DNA of 21,102 bases, from the NCBI GenBank assembly GCA_038239485.1, contig JBBSET010000060.1, positions 1 to 21,102 of the forward strand. The letters are read 5' to 3'. The position numbers were made by a program, and so were the translations under genes. Source of the DNA: DASQEH01 sp038239485 (GTDB lineage Bacteria > Actinomycetota > Actinomycetes > Propionibacteriales > Nocardioidaceae). The notes under the pieces are model-generated. The model did no database searches and was not told where the DNA came from. It was given only the letters and a program-made list of their open reading frames with translations. Shown here piece after piece: positions 13,311 to 21,009 of this stretch (position 1 is its first letter; each line of letters opens with the position of its first letter).

Positions 13311-14219
13311 ATGGCCTCGCCTGCGATCTCACGTCTGCCCGACCGTCCCGCGATGGTCCGCGACCTGATCGCGGAGAACGCCCGGACCTTCTCCTTCGAG
13401 TTCTTCCCGCCGAAGGACGATGCGGGCGAGGCGCTGCTGTGGCAGACCATCCGGGAGCTCGAGCCGCTGCAGCCGACGTTCGTGTCGGTGACCTACGGCG
13501 CCGGGGGATCGACCCGGGACCGGACGATCCGCATCACCGAGCGGATCGCCACTGAGACGACGTTGACGCCCGTAGCCCATCTGACCTGCGTGGGTCACAG
13601 CCGGACCGAGCTCCGGGAGATCGTCGGGCGCTATGCCGACGCCGGGGTACGCACCATTCTCGCCCTGCGCGGCGACCCCCCAGGCGGCGTCGGTGAGCCG
13701 TGGATGCGCCACCCCGACGGCCTCGACCATGCCGACGAGCTCGTCGCCCTGATTCGCGAGCTGGGGGACTTCTCGGTCGGGGTGGCGGCCTTTCCCGAGG
13801 GTCATCCCCAGGCGGCCGACCTCGAGACCGACGCCAGGGTGCTCGTCGCCAAGGCACGGGCAGGTGCGGACTTCGCCGTGACGCAGCTGTTCTTCGACGC
13901 GGCCTACTACGTGCGTCTTGTTGAGCGGGTCCGCCGTCTCGGCAGCCGGCTACCGATCATCCCCGGCATCATGCCGATCACTGGGCTGGCTCAGATCTCA
14001 CGGTTCGCGGAGCTGTCCGGTGCGGACGTTCCGGACCAGATCGTGGCCCGGCTGGAACGTCAGGCTGAGCCTGCCGACGTGCGCCGTGAGGGGATCGCGA
14101 TAGCGACCGATCTCTGTGACGAGCTGCTTCGGGGCGGGGCGCCGGGGCTGCACTTCTACACGCTGAACCGCTCGCGCGCCACGCGGGAGATCTTCGCCGC
14201 TGTTGCCGCCGTGGCCTGA
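13311..14219 (+). CDS. metF: Methylenetetrahydrofolate reductase
   Basis: This flavoprotein reduces 5,10-methylene- to 5-methyl-tetrahydrofolate, the methyl donor for methionine synthesis. The 302-residue protein is full length for a bacterial MetF barrel. It carries SFEFFPPK with Glu30 (E. coli Glu28), FVSVTYGAGGSTRDRT, VAHLTCVGH, LALRGDPP with Asp122 (E. coli Asp120), AAFPEGHPQA and DFAVTQLFFD, and ends with GLHFYTLNRS. Both catalytic residues are shifted by the same two positions, which supports the ATG at 13311. Longer in-frame starts reaching 13137 would overlap the prenyl synthase coding region and are rejected. The position corresponds to Rv2172c of M. tuberculosis. It converges with the FAD oxidoreductase gene, 24 bases apart. 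Confidence 0.93.
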   Translation: MASPAISRLPDRPAMVRDLIAENARTFSFEFFPPKDDAGEALLWQTIRELEPLQPTFVSVTYGAGGSTRDRTIRITERIATETTLTPVAHLTCVGHSRTELREIVGRYADAGVRTILALRGDPPGGVGEPWMRHPDGLDHADELVALIRELGDFSVGVAAFPEGHPQAADLETDARVLVAKARAGADFAVTQLFFDAAYYVRLVERVRRLGSRLPIIPGIMPITGLAQISRFAELSGADVPDQIVARLERQAEPADVRREGIAIATDLCDELLRGGAPGLHFYTLNRSRATREIFAAVAAVA

Positions 14220-14243
14220 GGCCCGTCCTGGCGGCGTGGGTGC

Positions 14244-15620
14244 TCATGCCTTCCCGATCGAGCCGGCGATGTGGGCGGCTGTCCATGCCACCTCCGGGAT
14301 CGCGGCGCCGGGCAACAGTGGTGCGCCGAGCACCGACAGCCCGCGCAGAGGAGTCGCGCACGCGGAACGCCGACGCTGTGCGCGCTCACTGTCCCAGCCG
14401 ATCGGGTCGGCCGCCTCGCCCGTCTCGGATCGTCGCTGCTCCGGGCTCCTGTCGACCCGGGTCACCACGGCGTCGCGTACGTCGAGGCCCCGGCTCGCGA
14501 GCACGGCCAGCACGTCGGCAGGGCCGACGCCGCGTCCGCCAGCCCAGCGGATCGTCCAGGCGCGGTGACCCTGGGGCGCCGAGCCTGCCGTCTCGACGAT
14601 GGCGACCGGGTCGCCGTGCAAGACGATCTCGCCCGGTAGGCCGGCCGGGTTCTCACCTCGAAGTCCGAGGTGAGCCACACCGGGCGGTTCCGGACGGGCG
14701 GACGAGGCGAAGACCTTGGCCGGCCGGGCACCTTCGCGCCCGAGCAGGGTGGAGAACACCGACAGTGGGTCGTTGGTCGCCACCACCAGGTCCGCGGCGA
14801 CGAACGAGCCGTCGGCGAGATCGACGCCGCTCACGCCGCCGGGACCGGCGACGATGCGAGTCACCGCGGATCCGCAGCGCAGTTCGACTCCGCGCTCCGC
14901 CAACCGGGTCACCAGCACCTCGCTGAGCGCCGACAGCCCGGCAGGCAGCGTCCAGACGCCGAACGACCTTTCGACGTACGAGCCGACAGCTCGCGACGCG
15001 GGCACGGACCGACGCTTCGTCCCGGCCAGCTCGTAGGGGAAGTCGACCATCCGACGCAGCCGCTCGTCCGGAAGCGCGCGCTGCAGCAGCGTGTCGAGCG
15101 ACCCTCGTACCGGTCGGCTCCGCTCGGCGGGAGAGGCATTTCCGTCGACGCGACCGGACCCATCACCGAAGCGGCCCGAACCACCGTCGGGGCCGTCCTC
15201 GCTGAGCCGGAGCTGGTTCCAGGCAGCCGCCTGGTTGTCGACGAAGCGGCTCCATTGCAGCCCTGCTCCAGCGCCCAGGCCCTCGTCGAGCGCGTGGATC
15301 TGGGCAGCGCGCGAGCCCGTCGGAAGATCCACGACGGCGCCGCCTTCGAAGAGGTGCCGCCGGGCCGGAACCCGAAGCCCGAGTGGCAGGTATCGCTCGA
15401 TCGGCCGGCCGGACTTGCGGAACAGGTCCCGCAGGACCGCCGGCAGACCGACCGATGCCGGCCCGGCCTCCCATCGGAACCCGAGCCGCTCGAGAGCGTG
15501 GAGGCGACCACCCGCCTTCGTGCTGCGCTCCACCACCGTGACCCGGTGGCCGAGCTTCGCCAGCCGAGCCGCCACCGCCATGCCTCCGATGCCGGCCCCG
15601 ACCACCACGACGTCAGGCAC
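14244..15620 (-). CDS. FAD-dependent oxidoreductase, phytoene desaturase (CrtI)-like
   Basis: The 458-residue protein opens with a Rossmann FAD-binding site, VVVVGAGIGGMAVAARL (4-20), with the ribose-binding Glu at about 31 in VVERS and KAGGRLH after it. This pattern is shared by the CrtI/phytoene desaturase and amine oxidase superfamily. FRWEAGPASVGLP lies where CrtI has its FD-GP-T segment, and VGSYVERSFGVWTLPAGLSALSEVLVTRL matches the CrtI substrate-domain return. The C-terminal GAPLLPGAAIPEVAWTAAHIAG resembles the FAD-closing GASTHPGGGIP block but with altered residues, so it is a divergent member. No phytoene synthase is in the window, so carotenoid desaturation is not shown. It starts with GTG inside the end of the ATP-grasp gene (8-base overlap), so the two probably act together. 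Confidence 0.8.
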   Translation of the reverse strand: MPDVVVVGAGIGGMAVAARLAKLGHRVTVVERSTKAGGRLHALERLGFRWEAGPASVGLPAVLRDLFRKSGRPIERYLPLGLRVPARRHLFEGGAVVDLPTGSRAAQIHALDEGLGAGAGLQWSRFVDNQAAAWNQLRLSEDGPDGGSGRFGDGSGRVDGNASPAERSRPVRGSLDTLLQRALPDERLRRMVDFPYELAGTKRRSVPASRAVGSYVERSFGVWTLPAGLSALSEVLVTRLAERGVELRCGSAVTRIVAGPGGVSGVDLADGSFVAADLVVATNDPLSVFSTLLGREGARPAKVFASSARPEPPGVAHLGLRGENPAGLPGEIVLHGDPVAIVETAGSAPQGHRAWTIRWAGGRGVGPADVLAVLASRGLDVRDAVVTRVDRSPEQRRSETGEAADPIGWDSERAQRRRSACATPLRGLSVLGAPLLPGAAIPEVAWTAAHIAGSIGKA

Positions 15621-17046
15621 CGACAGTTCCGGCTCTCACATCGGGTGCCATCGTCACGGGGCCGAAACCGGTGTTCCACTCTCGGTCGGCGAACTCGCAG
15701 AGCAGCACCCCGAACGGAGCGCATCTGTCGCCCGGATGGATCAGGTCGTCGCTGACGGTGAGACGTGCGAAGGCGCCCAGCTCCGCCGGTCCGAGCTGGG
15801 CCAAGCCGAGGACCGCATCGTCGTCGACGGCCACCTCGAGCCTGTCCGGACCTGCGGTGACGTCTACCTCGACCGTGTCCGTCGCGGTGACCCCTACCGA
15901 CATCCCCATGGCGGAGATGAACCGGAACTCGTCCAGCAGCCTCACGGCGTGGGCCTCGATGTCAGCGGCGGGCCTTCCGACGTCGCGGCCGAGGATTGCG
16001 TTGACCTGGACCAGCTCGAGGTGAGCCTCCCCAGCCACCCGCGCCAGCCGGCTGACGCCACCGCTGAAGCGCGGGTTGAGCTCGGTCACCCGGAAGCCCT
16101 CGGCAGAGAGCACCCCGTCGAGGCCGAACGCCCCTCGATATCGGTGTGTGCGGCGTAGGTGTTCGCCGAAGCGCCGGGCCACGTCGCGCATCTCGGCCCT
16201 GTCGGCCGGTGGCGGGTCCCAGGAGGTCCCCAGGCCGCCGAAGAAGAACCGGCCGATGTCCGGCTGGAGGAGTGAGGCGAGCTCGACCGGTCGAAGGACG
16301 ACCACCCCGTCCGGGAGGACGATGCCGTGGATGCTGCAAGGTACCCCCTCCAGATAGGGGGTCACCCGCACCCGGTCACAGTGCCGGGCGAAGAAGTCGG
16401 CCGCGGCAACGGTATGGTCGACGTTCCGGATCCACCGGACGTAGTCACCGGCCCCGTTGATGCCGTCGCGGCTGTCGCCGGCCCACACGACTTCGTCGGC
16501 TCCCGACATCGCGAGCACCTGCTCGGTGGCGCGCATCAGCGAGTCGTAGGCCGACCCGCTGACCACGCTGGGGGCGCGGGCGACGCCGATCGCGTCGAGC
16601 ATCGCGTCGACGACCAGCTTGTCCTCGAGGGCGGCCTGGTCCGGCGGGCGGCCGCCGAGAACGGGCCGGCCCAACAGGGGCGTGTTCGGCGCGATCGGAC
16701 TGACCCACCACAGCGCTGTACCGGCCGGGTCGTACCGCTCCACCGCGGCCACGGCCGTCGGTGTGAGTCGTGCCGAGGGACTCATTCGCGCCCGTACCTG
16801 TTCGGTCAGGCTCGCGGCGGCTTGTGGCTCCATGATCTCGATCTCGGCCTCGTCGACGGTTGGCACCGGGCCGGTCCCGGTGCCTTCCGCGATCAGTAGC
16901 GGCCGCTCACATCCCCAGCGTCGGAGCTCGGCGGGCATCCGCGCCATCCCGGCGAGCACCTCGAAGGCGCAGATGACCTTTCGCCCGGTCAGGGGAGCGC
17001 AGAGGTAGCTCTCCCAGGCGCTCAGCGCCCCGGCCTCGTCAGGCAC
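15613..17046 (-). CDS. ATP-grasp domain protein, putative carboxylate-amine/thiol ligase
   Basis: The 477-residue protein has an ATP-grasp core. EDKLVVDAMLDAIGVA (about 145-160) carries the lysine at the nucleotide pocket. A flexible glycine loop lies in WAGDSRDGINGAGDYV, then RVTPYLEGVPCSIHGIV. GAFGLDGVLS is followed by the metal-binding ELNPRFSGG with Glu322 and Asn324. ATP-grasp enzymes activate a carboxylate as acyl phosphate for ligation. The N-terminal 130 residues look like a pre-ATP-grasp domain and the last 110 are a separate beta-rich region with no family I recognise. The substrate is unknown. The only usable start is GTG at 17046: the frame upstream has no start codon before a TGA. 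A GGGGG run six bases upstream may act as ribosome-binding site. The gene overlaps a leader ORF by 8 bases. Confidence 0.82.
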   Translation of the reverse strand: MPDEAGALSAWESYLCAPLTGRKVICAFEVLAGMARMPAELRRWGCERPLLIAEGTGTGPVPTVDEAEIEIMEPQAAASLTEQVRARMSPSARLTPTAVAAVERYDPAGTALWWVSPIAPNTPLLGRPVLGGRPPDQAALEDKLVVDAMLDAIGVARAPSVVSGSAYDSLMRATEQVLAMSGADEVVWAGDSRDGINGAGDYVRWIRNVDHTVAAADFFARHCDRVRVTPYLEGVPCSIHGIVLPDGVVVLRPVELASLLQPDIGRFFFGGLGTSWDPPPADRAEMRDVARRFGEHLRRTHRYRGAFGLDGVLSAEGFRVTELNPRFSGGVSRLARVAGEAHLELVQVNAILGRDVGRPAADIEAHAVRLLDEFRFISAMGMSVGVTATDTVEVDVTAGPDRLEVAVDDDAVLGLAQLGPAELGAFARLTVSDDLIHPGDRCAPFGVLLCEFADREWNTGFGPVTMAPDVRAGTVGA

Positions 17047-17113
17047 ACCGCACCCCCGAGGGTGGCGGTGCCGTGCCTGCCGGGGTCGAGAGTCGCGTCG
17101 GCCACAGGGTCAC
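17039..17113 (-). CDS. Predicted 24-residue leaderless leader peptide
   Basis: A 24-codon ORF starts with GTG at 17113, seven bases after the hexamer TAGAGT, the same arrangement as the other leaderless starts here. It ends with TGA at 17039-17041, inside the first codons of the ATP-grasp gene. The peptide begins VTLWPTRLSTP, has a PPPSG run near the end and finishes VRCA. The triproline and the single Trp and Cys could make ribosomes pause, so it may act as a coupling or attenuation leader. Its stop/start junction is the same GTGCCTGAC seen between the ATP-grasp and FAD genes. No homology is claimed. Confidence 0.45.
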   Translation of the reverse strand: MTLWPTRLSTPAGTAPPPSGVRCA

Positions 17114-17120
17114 GTCGGAC

Positions 17121-17126
17121 ACTCTA
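17121..17126 (-). promoter_or_regulatory. -10 element TAGAGT upstream of leader ORF / ATP-grasp unit
   Basis: On the minus strand TAGAGT, GTCCGAC (seven bases), then GTG at 17113. It would start the message at the leader peptide, 67 bases before the ATP-grasp GTG. Elsewhere in the divergent spacer to pepN an AT-rich stretch GATATATCT (about 17186-17194) may mark the pepN promoter, but no clear -35 was found. Confidence 0.5.
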
Positions 17127-17245
17127 GAGGGAGTCGCTGCGCGCCTCCCCCGACAATAACCGGGCGAGGACTGACGCCCAGCAGTGATATATCTGCCTGG
17201 AGCCCCGCACCGAGCAGGTGCCCGTACCCACCGGATGGAGAGATC

Positions 17246-19711
17246 GTGGAATCCCTGCAAAGCCTCACGGAGACCGAGGCTCGCGAGCGCGCAGCCCTCA
17301 TCGCTGTGGAGCGATACGACATCGACATCGACCTCACCGGCCTGCTCGAAGGCGGCGACCTGCGCGCTGTCTCCACTGTCCGGTTCTCCAGCCAGACGCC
17401 GGGCGGTACGACCTTCCTCGACTGCGCGGCCGACGTCGAGTCGGCCACCCTCAACGGCATGCCCGTCGATCCGGACGCGATCGACGACGCCCGGATCGCA
17501 CTCGACGACCTCGCGGCCGACAACACCGTCGTGGTGGCGACCGTGCAGCGCTCGACCGATCAGGGGACAGGCGTGCACCGGTCGGTGGACCCCACCGACG
17601 GTGAGGTGTATGTCTGGATGTCGTTCGAGCCCGACGACGCCCGGCGCGTCTGGGCCTGCTTCGACCAGCCGGACCTGAAGGCTCCCGTGGCCTTCACGGT
17701 GACGGCACCCTCGGCGTGGCGGGTGGTGAGCAACAGCGATACCCCGGAGCCGGAGGACATGGGGGACTCGCGACGCTGGGCCTTCGCAGACACGCCCCCG
17801 CTGTCGACCTACGTTCCGGTGGTCAATGCCGGCCCCTTCCACGAGGTGCGGTCGACCCGTAGCGGCCACGACCTCGGTCTGCTAGCCCGCAAGTCCCTGG
17901 CGGCCTGCCTGGACCGCGACGCCGAGGAGCTCTTCGGGCTCACCGAGGCGGGGCTGACGTTCTTCGGCGAACAGTTCGCGATGCCCTTCCCCCAGGTCAG
18001 CTACGACCAGGTCTTCATGCCGGACCTGGGCGGCGCGATGGAGAACTACGGATGCGTCACGTACTCAGACACGTTCATCTACCGCAGCGCGCCGACAGCG
18101 CAGGAGCGGGAGGTCCGTGCCTCGGTACTGCTGCACGAGATGGCCCACATGTGGTTCGGCGACATCGTGACCATGCGCTGGTGGGACGACCTCTGGCTCA
18201 ACGAGGCGTTCGCCGACTGGGCCTGCAACTGGGCTGCCGCCGCGGCCACGGAGTTCACCGATGTCTGGGCCGGCTACCTCGCGGCCGACAAGGTGATCGC
18301 CTACCCCATCGACCGCGGCTCGACGACACACCCGATCCGTCAGCCCGTGGCTGACGTCGCCGCGGCATCAGCGAGCTTCGACGCCATCACCTACATCAAG
18401 GGTGCGAGCTCACTCAAGCAGCTGGTGGCCTATGTCGGCGAGGAGGCGTTCGTCGCTGGGCTGCGGGCGTACTTCGCCAAGCACGCTTGGGGCAACGCCA
18501 CCCTGAGCGACCTGATCGGCGAGCTCAGCCTGGCCGGCGGCCGCGACCTCGACACGTGGACCCAAGGGTGGCTGGACACCGCTGGCACCGACACCCTGAC
18601 CCTGAAGCCGGCCGGTGTGGCCGGCTTCACGCTCGAGGCCGTCGGGCCCGGCGGGGGGCCGTCTCGCCCGCACCGGCTCAACCTCGGGGTGTATGACCGC
18701 AACGCCACCGGCCTGGTCCGCCGTGACGTGGTGGCGCTGGAGGTCGGGGGGGCGACGACGCCTGTTCCCGACCTGGGCGGGCCGGCAGCGCTTCTGCTGG
18801 TCAACGACGACGACCTGACCTTCGCCACGGTGAAACCGGATCCCGAGTCGCTGGCCGAGCTGGTCGAGTCGGCCGGTCAGCTGCCGACCGCGATCGCGCG
18901 TGCGCTGGCGATGAGCACGGTCTGGGACCTGCTCATCACAGGAGCCGTACCGGCTGCGGACTTCGTCCGGTGTGCCAACGGTGTGCTGGCGCGTGAGGAT
19001 GTCGACACGTTGGTCGAGCCGTTCCTCACCCGCGCGGTCGAGGCGGCCGAACGCTGGTCGCCCGACGCGCAGCGCGACGCCTTGCTGGAGGCCATCGCCG
19101 AGACCTGTCTGGTGCTGGCCGACAAGGGCGGCGCCAAGCGACTCGCAGCGTTACGGGCGCTTGCCCGAACGGCGGTGACCGACGACCAGATCGCCGCTCT
19201 ACACTTGGCCGCGACCGGTGACGTCGACCTCGAGTGGCGGCTGCTGACCCGGCTCGCGTCCCTGGACCGGTTCGACGCTGCAGCAGTCGAGGCGCTCCAA
19301 GCCAGGGATCCGAACCCGGATGCGTGGGTTCGGGCGCTCACGGTTGCGGCGGCGCGTCCCGACCTGGTGTCGAAGGAGTCGGTGTGGACAGCCGCGGTGG
19401 ACGAGCGAAAGGTCCCGATGGGGTCGCTGCGTGAGGTCGGCGCGGCCTTCTGGCGGCCGTCTCAGGCAGAGGTGCTCGTGCCGTTCCGAGACCGCTATCT
19501 GGAGCTGCTTCCGTCGTTCGGGCGCTCGGCGATGATCCCGTCGATGCTCACGTCCAGCGCGATGTTCCCGTTGGTCGGTGTCGACCACGACTATCTCGAC
19601 CGGGTCCTGACGGTCGTCGACGGGCCCGACGTGGCGCCGGCGGTCGCGCAGCGGGTCCGCGAGAGGGTCGACCATGTGCGGCTGATGCTCGCTGGCCGCG
19701 GGGTCGGCTGA
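17246..19711 (+). CDS. pepN: Aminopeptidase N (M1 family zinc metallopeptidase)
   Basis: A cytoplasmic enzyme of 821 residues that removes N-terminal amino acids from peptides. The exopeptidase motif GAMEN is at 263-267. The zinc site is H297-E298-x-x-H301 plus Glu320 in WLNEAF, exactly the HExxH-x18-E spacing, and the transition-state Tyr383 is in ITYIKGAS. An N-terminal beta saddle domain (to about 185) precedes the catalytic domain and a helical ERAP1-like C-terminal domain fills about 520-821. There is no signal peptide. GTG at 17246 is supported by GGAG five bases upstream. Length and motif order match actinobacterial PepN such as that of Streptomyces lividans. It diverges from the ATP-grasp unit. 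Confidence 0.96.
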   Translation: MESLQSLTETEARERAALIAVERYDIDIDLTGLLEGGDLRAVSTVRFSSQTPGGTTFLDCAADVESATLNGMPVDPDAIDDARIALDDLAADNTVVVATVQRSTDQGTGVHRSVDPTDGEVYVWMSFEPDDARRVWACFDQPDLKAPVAFTVTAPSAWRVVSNSDTPEPEDMGDSRRWAFADTPPLSTYVPVVNAGPFHEVRSTRSGHDLGLLARKSLAACLDRDAEELFGLTEAGLTFFGEQFAMPFPQVSYDQVFMPDLGGAMENYGCVTYSDTFIYRSAPTAQEREVRASVLLHEMAHMWFGDIVTMRWWDDLWLNEAFADWACNWAAAAATEFTDVWAGYLAADKVIAYPIDRGSTTHPIRQPVADVAAASASFDAITYIKGASSLKQLVAYVGEEAFVAGLRAYFAKHAWGNATLSDLIGELSLAGGRDLDTWTQGWLDTAGTDTLTLKPAGVAGFTLEAVGPGGGPSRPHRLNLGVYDRNATGLVRRDVVALEVGGATTPVPDLGGPAALLLVNDDDLTFATVKPDPESLAELVESAGQLPTAIARALAMSTVWDLLITGAVPAADFVRCANGVLAREDVDTLVEPFLTRAVEAAERWSPDAQRDALLEAIAETCLVLADKGGAKRLAALRALARTAVTDDQIAALHLAATGDVDLEWRLLTRLASLDRFDAAAVEALQARDPNPDAWVRALTVAAARPDLVSKESVWTAAVDERKVPMGSLREVGAAFWRPSQAEVLVPFRDRYLELLPSFGRSAMIPSMLTSSAMFPLVGVDHDYLDRVLTVVDGPDVAPAVAQRVRERVDHVRLMLAGRGVG

Positions 19712-19738
19712 GCGGCTCAGGGGCGCGTACTCGCGGTC

Positions 19739-20287
19739 TCACTCGACGGTGACGACGGCGGCCCTCGACGAGACGCCCCGGAAGATGTCGCTGACCCGGA
19801 ACCTGTTGATGCCGGACTGCCCGGTCTCGACGTAGGTGGCGAAGCGGCCGCCGCTGACGGTGGCGGTGGTGGGGAAGTTCACCCACGAGCCACCCTCCTC
19901 ACGTTGGACCTGCAGCGTCGACCCGTCAGGCGCGTGGTACGTCCCTGACAGGTTGATGCGGGCATACGTCGCCGCGGTCGTGGGGCTGATCGTCAACGAG
20001 ATGACTGTCGACGGCTGGTGAGTGGGCTTGGTGGTGCCGCCCGTGGTGCCGCTCGTGGTCGGCGCGGCGCCCCCGGGACTGTTGGCGTTGCCCCCCGGGG
20101 TGTCGGCGTTGTGGGGAACGTGCAGCCGGCTTGTGGACTTCGCCGTGGAGCTGTCGTTGTTGATGCCGGCGAGACCGGCCACCTTGATACCGGCGAAGGC
20201 CACGATCGCGCCGATCAGGGCTCCGACCACCAAGAGCAGGACGAGGCCGATCACCACTTGCTTCTGCCAGCGGCTCTCGTCATCCAT
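19739..20287 (-). CDS. Membrane-anchored protein with extracytoplasmic beta domain, unknown function
   Basis: I do not recognise a named family. The 182-residue protein has a short charged cytoplasmic start, one strong transmembrane helix (about 11-39) with no lipobox or cleavage site, then a Gly/Thr/Ser/Pro-rich linker (about 43-92). It ends in a compact domain of about 90 residues with alternating hydrophobic residues (VISLTISPTTAATYARINLSG, then TLQVQRE, WVNFPTTATVSGGRFATYV and NRFRVSDIF), suggesting an immunoglobulin-like beta sandwich outside the cell. GGGGGAGG lies five bases before the ATG, the strongest ribosome-binding site in the window. The pattern TGATG at the start places the stop of an upstream open frame on the ATG. 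Confidence 0.7.
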   Translation of the reverse strand: MDDESRWQKQVVIGLVLLLVVGALIGAIVAFAGIKVAGLAGINNDSSTAKSTSRLHVPHNADTPGGNANSPGGAAPTTSGTTGGTTKPTHQPSTVISLTISPTTAATYARINLSGTYHAPDGSTLQVQREEGGSWVNFPTTATVSGGRFATYVETGQSGINRFRVSDIFRGVSSRAAVVTVE

Positions 20288-20447
20288 CAGAGCCTCCCCC
20301 CGTCTGCTGGATCATCTGTTTCCATCGTGTCAGACGCAGGTGGCCGCAGCTGCGTTGTGCGTCGTGGCAGCTGTGAGGTGGTCTTGTAGGGCGGGTCCGC
20401 GGGTGGCGCTTCTTCGGGTCGAGGGGTCGGGTCTTCGGTTGAGGGGG
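20288..20447. other. Noncoding spacer
   Basis: The 160 bases between the YbaK-like gene stop and the start of the membrane-anchored protein gene hold the strong ribosome-binding site of the latter and a 10-base palindrome CGCAGCTGCG (20345-20354). No convincing promoter or terminator was found. A frame through it ends METDDPADGGRL at the next start but has no support as a gene. Confidence 0.4.
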
Positions 20448-20930
20448 TCAGGTGACGTCGATCTCGGTGGCGGCGGTGAGGCGGAGCAGCTCGTCGTAGG
20501 TCGTGTCGAAGACGGCATGGGAGTGGCCGGCTGCTGCCCAGATCGTGGGGTGTGCCGCCAAGGCTCGGTCGAGGTAGGTCGGGACGGGGGCCGGATGCCC
20601 GACCGGAGCGACGCCGCCGATCACCTGGCCGGTGTGGGCCCGGACGAAGTCCGGGTCGGCCCGTCGCAGCCGCGAGACGCCGATGCCGGCGGCTACCAGC
20701 ATGGTGTCGACTCGATGGGCGCCCGAGGTGAGGATGAGCACGGGTGAGCCGTCCGCAGCGAAGACGAGGGAGTTCGCGATGGCGCCGACGGGACATCCGA
20801 GCCCGTCGGCGGCCTGCTGAGCGGTTCGTGCGGAGCCGGGAAGGAGACGGACCGAGCCGGTCGCGCCGAGGTCCTGCAGACGTCGCGTGACAGTGATGAC
20901 GCTCGGGTGACGTAGCGGCTCAGCGGACAC
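20448..20930 (-). CDS. YbaK/EbsC-family protein (aminoacyl-tRNA deacylase-like)
   Basis: A single-domain protein of 160 residues of the YbaK/INS-like fold, whose members hydrolyse mischarged aminoacyl-tRNAs. It shows the T-A-Q-Q-A-A-D-x-L-G-C helix, GAIANSLVF, the long strand PVLILTSGAHRVD, VIGGVAPVGHP with the GxxxPxG loop, YLDRAL and WAAAGHSHAVF. The lysine that usually sits in the (F/A)KTLL(V/F) position of YbaK is Asn53 here, so tRNA deacylation cannot be assumed. Two GTG codons are in frame. The one at 20930 is chosen because TACCCT lies seven bases upstream of it, whereas the codon at 20936 would be only one base from the hexamer. Confidence 0.85.
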   Translation of the reverse strand: MSAEPLRHPSVITVTRRLQDLGATGSVRLLPGSARTAQQAADGLGCPVGAIANSLVFAADGSPVLILTSGAHRVDTMLVAAGIGVSRLRRADPDFVRAHTGQVIGGVAPVGHPAPVPTYLDRALAAHPTIWAAAGHSHAVFDTTYDELLRLTAATEIDVT

Positions 20931-20937
20931 GCGCACC

Positions 20938-20943
20938 AGGGTA
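20938..20943 (-). promoter_or_regulatory. -10 element TACCCT for leaderless YbaK-like gene
   Basis: On the minus strand TACCCT, GGTGCGC (seven bases), then GTG at 20930. It decides between two in-frame GTG starts. Confidence 0.55.
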
Positions 20944-20971
20944 GGCGATGGCGGACCGTTCTCCGGACGGG

Positions 20972-21002
20972 TTGACGTCCTGTCGGGAAGCAGGTGTAGT
21001 GT
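20972..21002 (+). promoter_or_regulatory. Promoter for right-edge gene
   Basis: TTGACG (20972-20977) and TAGTGT (20997-21002) are 19 bases apart, slightly long. TAGTGT is followed by CGAGGGG (seven bases) and GTG at 21010, again a leaderless arrangement. The best -35 match of the leaderless set. Confidence 0.5.
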
Positions 21003-21009
21003 CGAGGGG

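Noticed and set aside
13241..13450. 70-codon extension of the prenyl synthase
   Set aside because: It overlaps metF coding sequence and crosses both predicted promoters.
14670..15755. 361-codon plus-strand open frame
   Set aside because: Antisense to the FAD oxidoreductase; no domain and typical GC-driven composition.
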